This document shows, in pieces, positions 41,203 through 48,906 of a stretch of 64,000 nt of DNA (positions are counted from its first letter, which is position 1; every line of letters begins with the position of its first letter). Below the pieces are notes generated by a model that was not told where the DNA came from, did no database searches, and was given only the letters and a program-made list of their open reading frames with translations. The stretch is from positions 7,876,501-7,940,500 of the forward strand of contig NZ_VIGB01000003.1 of the NCBI RefSeq assembly GCF_006636205.1, in the 5' to 3' direction. Made by a program: the position numbers and the translations under genes. This DNA is from Kitasatospora acidiphila (GTDB lineage Bacteria > Actinomycetota > Actinomycetes > Streptomycetales > Streptomycetaceae).

Positions 41203-42257
41203 CCCGGGAGGCTGCTGTCTCCCACCGGTCCGTGCGTACCGTACGGGTCGGCCTGGTCGCCGCCGTGCTGGCCGTCGCCCTGATCGCCGCGCTCACCGTC
41301 GCCGTCTCACTGGGCGCGGTCGACATCCCGGTCGGCGAGGTGTGGACGGTGGTCGGCCGCCGGCTGGCCGGCGACGCGCCGCAGCCGGGCACCCGCGATC
41401 TGATCGTCTGGCAACTGCGCGCCCCACGAGCCCTGTTGGCGGCCGTCGTCGGTGCCGGGCTCGGCCTGGTCGGCACCGCCGTCCAAGCCCTGGTCCGCAA
41501 CCCGCTCGCCGACCCCTACCTGCTCGGCATCTCCTCCGGTGCCTCGCTGGGCGCGGTCGCGATGATCGTGCTCGGCGCGGGGGTTGGCTCGGCCATCGGG
41601 TTCGGCGTCTCGGCGGCGGCCTTCGCCGGGGCGCTCGCGTCCTTCGCCCTGGTCTGGGCGCTCGCCCGGCGCGGCGGAGGATTCGCGCCGATGCGCCTGG
41701 TGCTGGCGGGAGTCGGCATCGGGCAGTTCCTCTCCGGCTTCTGCAGCTTCCTGGTGCTCCAGGTCGGCGACGACCAGCAGACCCGTGGCGTGCTGTTCTG
41801 GCTGATGGGCAGCCTCGGCGGGGCCACCTGGAGCCAACTCCCCATCCCCGCTGCGGTCGTGGCACTGGGGCTGCTCGTGCTCCAGGCCCGCGCCCGCCCC
41901 CTCAACGCACTGCTGATGGGCGACGAGACGGCCGCCGGCCTCGGTGTGGACGTCACCCGGCTGCGCCGTGAACTGTTCGCCGTGACCAGCCTGCTCACCG
42001 GCGTGCTGGTGGCCGTCTCGGGGGCGATCGGTTTCGTGGGCCTGCTGGTGCCGCACGTCTGCCGCCTGCTGGTCGGCGGCGACCACCGCCGACTGCTGCC
42101 GCTCTCGGCGCTGGCCGGGGCCGTGCTGCTGGTCGCGGTGGACACCATCGCCCGCACCGCGCTGTCCACCCAGGAGGTGCCGATCGGCGTGGTGACCGCG
42201 CTGATCGGGGCACCCGTCCTGCTCTACCTGCTGGATCGACGCCTGGAGCACCGTTGA
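41199..42257 (+). CDS. FecCD-family ABC transporter permease
   Basis: A 352-residue membrane protein with about nine or ten helices. 'WQLRAPRALLAAVVGAGLGLVGTAVQALVRNPLADPYLLGISSGAS' is, in parts, the family's N-terminal signature, and 'GAIGFVGLLVPHVCRLLVGGDHR' the C-terminal one. The GTG start overlaps the binding-protein stop (GTGA). It forms the channel for a metal-chelate or cobalamin importer. Confidence 0.92.
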   Translation: MTREAAVSHRSVRTVRVGLVAAVLAVALIAALTVAVSLGAVDIPVGEVWTVVGRRLAGDAPQPGTRDLIVWQLRAPRALLAAVVGAGLGLVGTAVQALVRNPLADPYLLGISSGASLGAVAMIVLGAGVGSAIGFGVSAAAFAGALASFALVWALARRGGGFAPMRLVLAGVGIGQFLSGFCSFLVLQVGDDQQTRGVLFWLMGSLGGATWSQLPIPAAVVALGLLVLQARARPLNALLMGDETAAGLGVDVTRLRRELFAVTSLLTGVLVAVSGAIGFVGLLVPHVCRLLVGGDHRRLLPLSALAGAVLLVAVDTIARTALSTQEVPIGVVTALIGAPVLLYLLDRRLEHR

Positions 42258-43045
42258 GAATCTCCGTCGAGGACCTGACCGTCACCCTGTCCGGGCGCGA
42301 CGTGCTCTCCGGCGTCCGACTGCTGGCCGCCGACGGCGAGATCGCCGGACTGGTCGGCCCCAACGGCAGCGGCAAGTCCACCCTGCTGCGCACCGTCTAC
42401 CGGCACCTGAGGCCGTCGGCGGGCCGGGTGCTGCTGGCCGACCGGGACGTCCGGTCGATGACGCCCGTCGAGGCGGCCCGGCACATCGCCGCGCTGCCCC
42501 AGGAACGCGGCGGTGACTTCGAGTTCACCGTCCGCGAGATCGTCGCGATGGGACGCGCGCCCTACCAGCGGGCCTTCGCGGGGGAGGGCGCCGCCGATCG
42601 CGAGGTCGTGGCCGAGGCCCTGGAGCAGGTGGGGCTCGGCGGGCAGGAGCGGCGCAGCTTCGCCGCGCTCTCCGGCGGTGAGCGCCAACGCGTGCTGCTG
42701 GCAAGGGCGTTCGCCCAGAAGCCGGACGTCCTGGTGCTGGACGAGCCGACCAACCACCTCGATGTGCGCCACCAGGTCGAGCTGCTGGCCCTGTTGCGGG
42801 CCCAGCGCCGCACGACGCTGATCTCGCTGCACGACCTGAACGCCGCGGCCTCGCTCTGCGACCGGCTGCACGTCCTGCACGAGGGCGCGGTGGTGGCCTC
42901 GGGCCCGCCGCGCGAGGTGCTCACCCCCGCACTGCTGGCGCAGGTGTTCGGGGTGCGGGCGGCGGTGGTGGAACACCCGCTCACCGGTGATCCGCTGATC
43001 GCCTTCGATCACCGCGCGGCCGTCGCGGAGGTCGCGCGGGCGTAG
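42254..43045 (+). CDS. FecE-type ABC transporter ATP-binding protein
   Basis: A 263-residue ATPase with Walker A 'GPNGSGKST', signature 'LSGGERQRVLLARAF', Walker B 'VLVLDEPTNHLD' and H-loop 'ISLHDLN'. It begins with TTG at 42254, overlapping the permease stop by four bases (TTGA), so it is translationally coupled. It completes the metallophore importer. The operon ends at a 15-bp hairpin shared with the convergent isonitrile operon. Confidence 0.93.
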   Translation: MRISVEDLTVTLSGRDVLSGVRLLAADGEIAGLVGPNGSGKSTLLRTVYRHLRPSAGRVLLADRDVRSMTPVEAARHIAALPQERGGDFEFTVREIVAMGRAPYQRAFAGEGAADREVVAEALEQVGLGGQERRSFAALSGGERQRVLLARAFAQKPDVLVLDEPTNHLDVRHQVELLALLRAQRRTTLISLHDLNAAASLCDRLHVLHEGAVVASGPPREVLTPALLAQVFGVRAAVVEHPLTGDPLIAFDHRAAVAEVARA

Positions 43046-43061
43046 CTCGCCGAGCCGCCCC

Positions 43062-43096
43062 GAGCCCGGTGCCCGCCTGCTGCGGGCACCGGGCTC
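43062..43096. terminator. Bidirectional terminator between importer and isonitrile operons
   Basis: GAGCCCGGTGCCCGC (43062-43076) and GCGGGCACCGGGCTC (43082-43096) form a perfect 15-bp stem with a 5-nt loop, 16 bases after the ATPase stop and 8 bases from the isonitrile synthase stop. Confidence 0.88.
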
Positions 43097-43104
43097 ACGG
43101 CTGT

Positions 43105-44049
43105 CTATACGGTCTCGAAGTGGCTGGGCCGGCCGTCCCGCAGCACGAGTCGACCGAGCTGCTCGGCCTCGCTGCGGCGCATCAACTCCCAGCTGCCGTC
43201 GGCTCGGTGGAGGACAACGGAGTGCCATGGCGTGGTCCAGGCGTCCTCGGCGTCGAGCAGGCGGATGCCGAACTTGGCGGCGCCGCGCCGCTGGGGGTGG
43301 ATGGACAGCCGCACGGAGCGGGGGTGCTGTTCGGCGATGAGGTCGCCCCAGGCACGGCTGCGCTGGATGACGCCGTAGGCGCGCTGTCTGCAGTTGCGTT
43401 GCAGGGCCGATCTGCTGCCCTCGAACCCGACGGTGTCCTCGGTGAGGAACCGGGTGATGCCCCGGTAGAGGGCCAGGGTGGCGTCGTCGGACTTCACCTC
43501 GGCACGCAACTCCTCGACGGTGGGCGCGAATTGTGCGTGCACGCGAGCGCGTTTCGCGTCGTGGGGGAGGTCGCCGAGGACATCGCGTAGGTCGAACACC
43601 GAGAGGTGGTACAGGCGTTCGCGCCGGACCAGGGCGGCCAGCTCGTCGGAGTAGGCGTCGATGTGGTGGTCGGGGACGTGGATCAGGTCACCGAAGATGT
43701 GCCCGTCGGAGCAGATCACCATCCTCGCGCCGGGTGCGTACACCTCCCGGACGGCTGTGCAGAGGTCGTTGAGGAAGCCGAGGGAGAGGCGTTCGCCCTC
43801 GTCGGGGAGGTGCCCGAGGACCTTGGCGGGGCTGGGGGACTTGCAGGGGAAGCCGGGCAGGGCGAAGACGATCGGATCACCGGCGGCGACGAAGTCGGCG
43901 AGCTGGCGCAGCTGTTCGGGGAAGGCTTCGATGGGCGCCGACCTGTCGCGGTCGGCGGCGCGGCGGTGCGGCAGGAGCAGCTTCAGGATGGCGGCGCAGG
44001 TGCGGGCGACGGACGGCGCGTGCGGCGTACTGGTGCCGACGGGCGGCAT
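43105..44049 (-). CDS. Isonitrile (isocyanide) synthase, PvcA/IsnA/DIT1 family
   Basis: A 314-residue enzyme of the pyoverdine/dityrosine biosynthesis family. 'FALPGFPCKSPSPAKVLG' near residue 60, 'MVICSDGHIFGDLIHVPD' near 105 and 'HAQFAPTVEELR' are family signatures. Known members turn the amino group of tyrosine or tryptophan into an isonitrile using ribulose-5-phosphate as carbon source. The substrate here is not determined. ATG 44049 follows GGAGGA; a GTG four codons upstream lies within that site. It is the last gene of an operon with an exporter, an asparagine synthetase and a P450. No 2-oxoglutarate oxygenase of the PvcB/IsnB type is present. Confidence 0.88.
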   Translation of the reverse strand: MPPVGTSTPHAPSVARTCAAILKLLLPHRRAADRDRSAPIEAFPEQLRQLADFVAAGDPIVFALPGFPCKSPSPAKVLGHLPDEGERLSLGFLNDLCTAVREVYAPGARMVICSDGHIFGDLIHVPDHHIDAYSDELAALVRRERLYHLSVFDLRDVLGDLPHDAKRARVHAQFAPTVEELRAEVKSDDATLALYRGITRFLTEDTVGFEGSRSALQRNCRQRAYGVIQRSRAWGDLIAEQHPRSVRLSIHPQRRGAAKFGIRLLDAEDAWTTPWHSVVLHRADGSWELMRRSEAEQLGRLVLRDGRPSHFETV

Positions 44050-44147
44050 GCGGTCCTCCACGAGGGCAAGACGGGATGGCGCCCCGGCGGTGTGGCGGTG
44101 CCGGGGCGTGGGATGGAAGGGGTCAGCGGCTCAGTCGCGCGGGAGGG

Positions 44148-45428
44148 TCAGCTGCGCTTGTCGTAGGCGACGGGCAGCTCGTTGACGCCGCGGGCCAGGA
44201 CGGCCGGGATCCAGACGAGCTCGCTCAGGTCGCCGGCGGGCCGAAGCCCGGGCAGGCGGGTGAGCAAGGTGCCGATGGTGATCTGGAGTTCGGCGCGCGC
44301 CAGGGCCGCGCCTGGGCAGAAGTGGATGCCGTGGCCGAAGGCGAGGTGGGAGTTCGGGGTGCGCTCCAGGTCGAGGGTGTCGGCATCGGGAAACTGCTCG
44401 GGGTCGCGGTTGGCCGCGCACAGCGAGACGATCACGGAGTCGCCGGCCGGCACGCGGGTGCCGTGCAGGTCGCTGTCCTGGGCGAAGAACCGCCAGGTGG
44501 TGAGCTCGAACGCACTGTCGTAGCGCAGGAGTTCCTCGATCGCGCGGGGCATCAGCGCGGGCTCGTCGCGCAGCCGGGCGAGCTGGTCGGGGTGGCGGAG
44601 CAGGGTGATCAGCATGGTGGTGATCTGGTTGGTGACCGGCTCCTGGCCGGCGACCAGCAGCTGGAAGATCACGGAGTCCAGCTCCTCCTTGCTCAACTCC
44701 CCACGCTCCTGGGCGATGACGAGGCGGCTGAGCAGGTCGTCCTCCCCGTGCGCGCGTTTGTGCGAGACGACGTCGGCGATGTAGCTCTGCAAGCCGCGCA
44801 GCCGGCCCTCATAGAGGGGACGGCCGGGATCCTGCGGGCCGACGGGCTGCACGACCTTGCCCCAGTCCCGGTCGAAACGCACCGTCAGCTCGGGCGGCAG
44901 GCCGATGACCTCGGCGAGGACCTGGAACGGGTAGTGCGCGGCGAACCCCTGGACGAGATCGGTGCCGCCCTCGTCCGGGAGCGCGTCGACCAGGGCGTCC
45001 GCCAACTGCTGGAACCGTGGGCGCAACTCCTCGATGCGGCGCGGCGCGAACGCGTCCAGGACCAGGCGGCGCATGTCGGTGTGCTTGGGCGGATCCTGGT
45101 GCAGCAGGTGGACTTGGAGCTGGGAGTGCTGGGGCTCGGGCATGATCGAGGCCAGGCTGCGCCAGTAGTCGTTGCCCAGGGCGTGGTTCTTGCCCAGGCG
45201 CGGATCGTTCAGCGTGTGATGGGCCGCGTCGTAGCCGGTGACCAGCCAGGCGGCGATGCCGCTGGGGAAGCGGACCCGGTGGACGGGACCGGCCTCGCGC
45301 AGCTCGCGATAGAGGTCGTAGGGGTCGCTCTTGTACGCCTGGCCGTAGAGGGGCACGGGCTCGGCGCGGGAGGCTCCGGTGACGGGGCAGCGTGGTTCGG
45401 CGGTCGGGTCCTGCTCGGGCTGGGGCAT
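44148..45428 (-). CDS. Cytochrome P450 of the isonitrile operon
   Basis: A 426-residue P450. Heme loop 'FGHGIHFCPGAALAR' and K-helix 'EELLRYD' are canonical. The I-helix reads 'AGQEPVTNQI', so the usual Thr of A-G-x-[DE]-T-T is replaced by Pro-Val, a change seen in P450s with unusual chemistry. It lies between the asparagine synthetase (22 bases upstream) and the isonitrile synthase (98 bases downstream). It may dimerise or desaturate the isonitrile product, as the P450 XanG does in fungal xanthocillin synthesis (comparison from memory). ATG 45428 follows AAGGAAAG. Confidence 0.87.
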   Translation of the reverse strand: MPQPEQDPTAEPRCPVTGASRAEPVPLYGQAYKSDPYDLYRELREAGPVHRVRFPSGIAAWLVTGYDAAHHTLNDPRLGKNHALGNDYWRSLASIMPEPQHSQLQVHLLHQDPPKHTDMRRLVLDAFAPRRIEELRPRFQQLADALVDALPDEGGTDLVQGFAAHYPFQVLAEVIGLPPELTVRFDRDWGKVVQPVGPQDPGRPLYEGRLRGLQSYIADVVSHKRAHGEDDLLSRLVIAQERGELSKEELDSVIFQLLVAGQEPVTNQITTMLITLLRHPDQLARLRDEPALMPRAIEELLRYDSAFELTTWRFFAQDSDLHGTRVPAGDSVIVSLCAANRDPEQFPDADTLDLERTPNSHLAFGHGIHFCPGAALARAELQITIGTLLTRLPGLRPAGDLSELVWIPAVLARGVNELPVAYDKRS

Positions 45429-45450
45429 GTCTGCTTTCCTTCAGGGGAGT

Positions 45451-47283
45451 TCAGAGAGTGATGGCGGGGCGGTGGTGGTCGAGCCACAGGGCGAGGTCCA
45501 CCACCCGTTCCAGGCGCAGCCGTTGTCCCCACGGCAGCTGGTCGGGCGGGGTGTCGAGGCTGGTCTTGATGACGCGCTCGTCGGCGATGCCCCGGACCTG
45601 CGGCACGTCGAGGGCCTCGCGGGCCAGCCGCTGCAGGCCGCGGTTGTAGTCGGGGTGGTGGGTGGCCGGGTAGTGGTTCTTGGGCCGCCACAGCACCGAC
45701 TCGGGAGCGATGCCCTGGGCGGTGGCGCGCAGCAGGCTCTTCTCCCGGCCGTCGTAACTCTTCATCGCCCAGGGGGTGTTGAAGACGTACTCGACGAGGC
45801 GGTGGTCGCAGTAGGGCACCCGGACCTCCAGCCCCCGGGCCATCGAGAGCCGGTCCTTGCGGTGCAGCAGCTGGCGCAGCCAGCGGGTCAGCGAGAGGTG
45901 CTGCAGCTCGCGCCGGCGGTGCTCGGCCGGGTCCTCACCGTCCAGGTGGGGGACGGCGGCGAGCGCGTCGCGGTAGGTGTCGGCGCGGAATTCGCCGATG
46001 CGCAGGGTGGCGGCGAGGTCGGGGTGCAGCGGCATGGCGGCCGCGTCGCCGGTGACCAGCAGCCAGGGGAACGTCCGGGCGGCGAGCGCCTTGGGATCGT
46101 GGAACCAGGGGTAGCCGCCGAAGACCTCGTCCGCGGCCTCGCCGGACAGGGCGACGGTGGAGTGGGCGCGGATCTCGCCGAAGAGCAGGTAGAGCGAGGT
46201 GTCCATGTCGCCGACACCGATCGGTGAGTCCCGGGCGACGACCACCGCCCTGCGGTGCTCCAGGTCGAGCAGGGCGTGCGGGTCGAGGACGACGGTGGAG
46301 TGGTCGGTGCCGATGAACGCGCCCGCCTCGGTGGCGAACGGGGTGTCGTGCCCGGTGCGCAGCACGTCGCCGGTGAACTGCTCGGCCTGGTCGCTGTAGT
46401 CGACGGCGTAGGAGCGCAGCCGGGCCTGCGGGCCCTCGGTGCGCCGCAGCTCGTCCGCCGCCAGGGCGGTGATGACGGTGGAGTCGAGGCCGCCGGAGAG
46501 CAGGCTGCACAGCGGGACGTCCGCCGCCAACTGGGCGCGGGCGGCGCGGTCGACCAGGGAGTGGACCCGTTCGACGGTGGTGGCCTGGTCGTCGGTGTGC
46601 GGGCGTGCCTCCAGCTGCCAGTATCGGCGTTCGGTGAGGCCGGAGCGGTCGAGGGCGAGCAGGCCGCCCGGCGGGATCTCGTGGACGCCCGCCCAGATGG
46701 TGGGGCCGGTGTTGAACAGCAGGCTGTACGCCTCGCGCAGGCCGGCCGCGTCCACCCGCGGGCTCACCTCGGGGTGGGCGAACAGGGCCTTGGGTTCGGA
46801 GCCGAAGACGAGGCCGCCGTCGATCCGTGCCCAGTGGAGCGGTTTGACGCCGAGCCGGTCGCGAACCAGCAGCAGGCGCTCGCGCCGCTCGTCCCAGATC
46901 GCGAAGGCGTACATGCCCTCCAGGCGGTCCACCAGGGCGTCGCCCCACTGCCGGTAGCCGCGCAGGACCACCTCGGTGTCGCTGCGGGTGCGGAACTCAT
47001 GGCCGAGGCGGCGCAGTTCGGCGCGCAGCTGGTGGTGGTTGTAGACCTCGCCGCTGTAACTCAGGACGACCTGCGGGTGCTCTGCGCGGTCGGCCATCGG
47101 CTGGGCGCCGCCGACCAGGTCGAGGACGGACAGGCGGCGGTGGCCGAGGGCCGCGTGAGCGCCGAGCCAGATGCCGCCGGCGTCGGGGCCGCGGCGGGCC
47201 AGGGTGGCGGTCATCGCCTCGATGACCGGTGCTTGGCGGCGGGCGTCGTGGTGGAACGAGGCCCAGCCGGTGATTCCGCACAT
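45451..47283 (-). CDS. Asparagine synthetase-type amidotransferase (glutamine-hydrolysing)
   Basis: A 610-residue class II amidotransferase. M-C-G-I places the catalytic Cys at residue 2, and 'HRRLSVLDL', 'YSGEVYNHHQLR' and 'RSDTEVVLRGY' form the glutaminase domain. 'CSLLSGGLDSTVITALA' is the ATP-pyrophosphatase loop and 'ALSGEAADEVFGGY' the aspartate-binding segment. Within a biosynthetic operon it is probably an amide-forming enzyme that activates a carboxylate, on an amino-acid isonitrile or another building block, rather than housekeeping AsnB. It follows the exporter after 30 bases. Confidence 0.9.
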   Translation of the reverse strand: MCGITGWASFHHDARRQAPVIEAMTATLARRGPDAGGIWLGAHAALGHRRLSVLDLVGGAQPMADRAEHPQVVLSYSGEVYNHHQLRAELRRLGHEFRTRSDTEVVLRGYRQWGDALVDRLEGMYAFAIWDERRERLLLVRDRLGVKPLHWARIDGGLVFGSEPKALFAHPEVSPRVDAAGLREAYSLLFNTGPTIWAGVHEIPPGGLLALDRSGLTERRYWQLEARPHTDDQATTVERVHSLVDRAARAQLAADVPLCSLLSGGLDSTVITALAADELRRTEGPQARLRSYAVDYSDQAEQFTGDVLRTGHDTPFATEAGAFIGTDHSTVVLDPHALLDLEHRRAVVVARDSPIGVGDMDTSLYLLFGEIRAHSTVALSGEAADEVFGGYPWFHDPKALAARTFPWLLVTGDAAAMPLHPDLAATLRIGEFRADTYRDALAAVPHLDGEDPAEHRRRELQHLSLTRWLRQLLHRKDRLSMARGLEVRVPYCDHRLVEYVFNTPWAMKSYDGREKSLLRATAQGIAPESVLWRPKNHYPATHHPDYNRGLQRLAREALDVPQVRGIADERVIKTSLDTPPDQLPWGQRLRLERVVDLALWLDHHRPAITL

Positions 47284-47313
47284 GGGAGTTGGCTTCCTTC
47301 GGGTGGCGTGTGG

Positions 47314-48684
47314 TCAGTTGGCCCGGGCGGGGGCGGCGGTCCGGCGGCCGTGGCGGGCGAGCAGCAGCGCGGCCAGGCAGGCGGCGGCTGCGGCGAGTCC
47401 GAGCCCGGCCCGTGCGCCGCCGGTGTCGGACCCGCCCAGGCCCCAGGCGGCGGTGGCGAGCGCGGGCCCGAGTGCGAAGCCGAGGCTGCGGGCGAGCTGG
47501 ACGGCTGATCCGGCGGTGGCGATCCGCTCCGGTGGGACGGCGGACATCACCAGCGACTGGACCGGCCCGCCGTACAGGCCCATGCCGACCCCGGCCAGCG
47601 CGAGCCGCCACGCGATGTCGGGCAGCGACCAGTCGGCGTCCAACGGGACGAGCAGCAGGAGGCCGAGGGCGGTCAGCCCGGCCCCGACGGCGGCGAGCGG
47701 GCGGGAACCGAACCGGTCCGCGAGCCGCCCGCCGAGCGGCCCGGCCAGGCCCATGCCGAGCGGGAAGCAGAGCGTGGTCAGCCCGGTGGCGGTGGCGCTC
47801 ACCGCATCGTCCAACTGGAGGTGCAGGGAGAGCGCATAGCGCATCGCGGCGAAGCCCGCGGCCAGCGCGAGGACGGCGCCGTGGACCCCGTGCGTCCCGG
47901 ACTCGCGCAGCACCGAAGCGACGGGCCGCCCACCGGGTCTTCTCAGCCACAGCGCGGTCAGCGGCACGGCGGCCACGGCGAGCAGGAGCCAGCCGGGAGA
48001 GCCGGGGGAGAGGGTCAGGGCCAGCAGGACGGCGGCGACGGCGCCGCCGACCAGGGCGGCGTCGCCCAGCGAGGCCCGGTCGGGCCGGCGCAGTCGGCCG
48101 CCGCGCGGTGCGCTGCGGTGGGCGACCAGCAGGGCGGCCAGGCAGACCGGGAGTTTGACGAGGAAGATGGCCCGCCAGCCGAGGTGGTCCAGGAGCAGCC
48201 CGCCCAGCGCGGGGCCGGTGACCGCGCCCAGCGGCCCGAGGGTGGCGGGCACGCTCATCGCCCGTCCGCGTAGCTGCGGCCGTACCGACCGGGCGGCCAG
48301 CACCGGCATCAGCACGAACAGCACGGCACCGAACGCGCCTTGGGCGAGCCGCGCGGCGATCAGCCAGGAGGCCCATGGGGAGACGGCCGCTGCCGCGCTG
48401 CACAGGGCGAAGCCGCTGACCGCCAGCAGCAGGGCTGACCGGGCGCCGACCTGGTCGAGCCACCGCCCGGCGGGCAACAGCAGCGCCACCACCGGGAGTT
48501 GGTAGCCGAGCACGGCCCACTGCGCGGTCTCGGCGGAGATGCCGAAGCTGCTGGAGAGGTCGGGGAGTGCGAGGTTGACGATGTTCATGTCGAGCATCGC
48601 CACGAAGGACAGCATCCCGGCGACCGCGACCAGGCTCCAACGATCCTTGGCGAGAGGCTGGTTGAGCTCCGTAGTGGAACTCAT
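47314..48684 (-). CDS. MFS exporter (DHA2/EmrB-like) of the isonitrile operon
   Basis: A 456-residue membrane protein with 12 to 14 helices. 'MLDMNIVNLALPDLSSSFG' and 'QWAVLGYQLPVVALLLPAGRWLDQVGAR' are the motif D1/A regions of drug:H+ antiporters, and 'ATLGPLGAVTGPALGGLLLDHLGWRAIF' is motif C. Start ATG 48684 follows GGGAGGTG. As first gene of the operon it likely secretes the isonitrile product and protects the producer. Confidence 0.88.
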   Translation of the reverse strand: MSSTTELNQPLAKDRWSLVAVAGMLSFVAMLDMNIVNLALPDLSSSFGISAETAQWAVLGYQLPVVALLLPAGRWLDQVGARSALLLAVSGFALCSAAAAVSPWASWLIAARLAQGAFGAVLFVLMPVLAARSVRPQLRGRAMSVPATLGPLGAVTGPALGGLLLDHLGWRAIFLVKLPVCLAALLVAHRSAPRGGRLRRPDRASLGDAALVGGAVAAVLLALTLSPGSPGWLLLAVAAVPLTALWLRRPGGRPVASVLRESGTHGVHGAVLALAAGFAAMRYALSLHLQLDDAVSATATGLTTLCFPLGMGLAGPLGGRLADRFGSRPLAAVGAGLTALGLLLLVPLDADWSLPDIAWRLALAGVGMGLYGGPVQSLVMSAVPPERIATAGSAVQLARSLGFALGPALATAAWGLGGSDTGGARAGLGLAAAAACLAALLLARHGRRTAAPARAN

Positions 48685-48759
48685 GACGACACCTCCCGCG
48701 CTGGACGTCTGCGGCGCGGGGAGTCCTGGTCCGATTGCGGCATGGTCCGCCCCTCTGTC

Positions 48760-48793
48760 GTGACGGACACCATCGGGCGACGGTGTCCGTCAC
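48760..48793. promoter_or_regulatory. 12-bp inverted repeat upstream of the isonitrile operon
   Basis: GTGACGGACACC (48760-48771) and GGTGTCCGTCAC (48782-48793) are exact inverted arms with a 10-nt spacer. It lies 76 bp upstream of the MFS start and 114 bp after the copper ATPase stop. It could be an operator for the isonitrile operon or the terminator of the copper operon. Confidence 0.6.
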
Positions 48794-48839
48794 AGCAGTC
48801 GGCCGCGGGCCGCCGGAAGTTCCGAACGGATGACTGATT

Positions 48840-48891
48840 TTCCGCACGGATCTTCCGCATGGACCTTCTGCACGGATCTTCCGCACCGAGT
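48840..48891. repeat. Four tandem 13-bp repeats (TTCCGCACGGATC type)
   Basis: Units at 48840, 48853, 48866 and 48879 read TTCCGCACGGATC, TTCCGCATGGACC, TTCTGCACGGATC and TTCCGCACCGAGT. A related TTCCGAACGGATG lies at 48820. They end 16 bp after the ATPase stop, in the only non-coding stretch upstream of the isonitrile operon. An array of regulator half-sites is possible. Confidence 0.7.
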
Positions 48892-48906
48892 TCGAACGGG
48901 CCGGGT

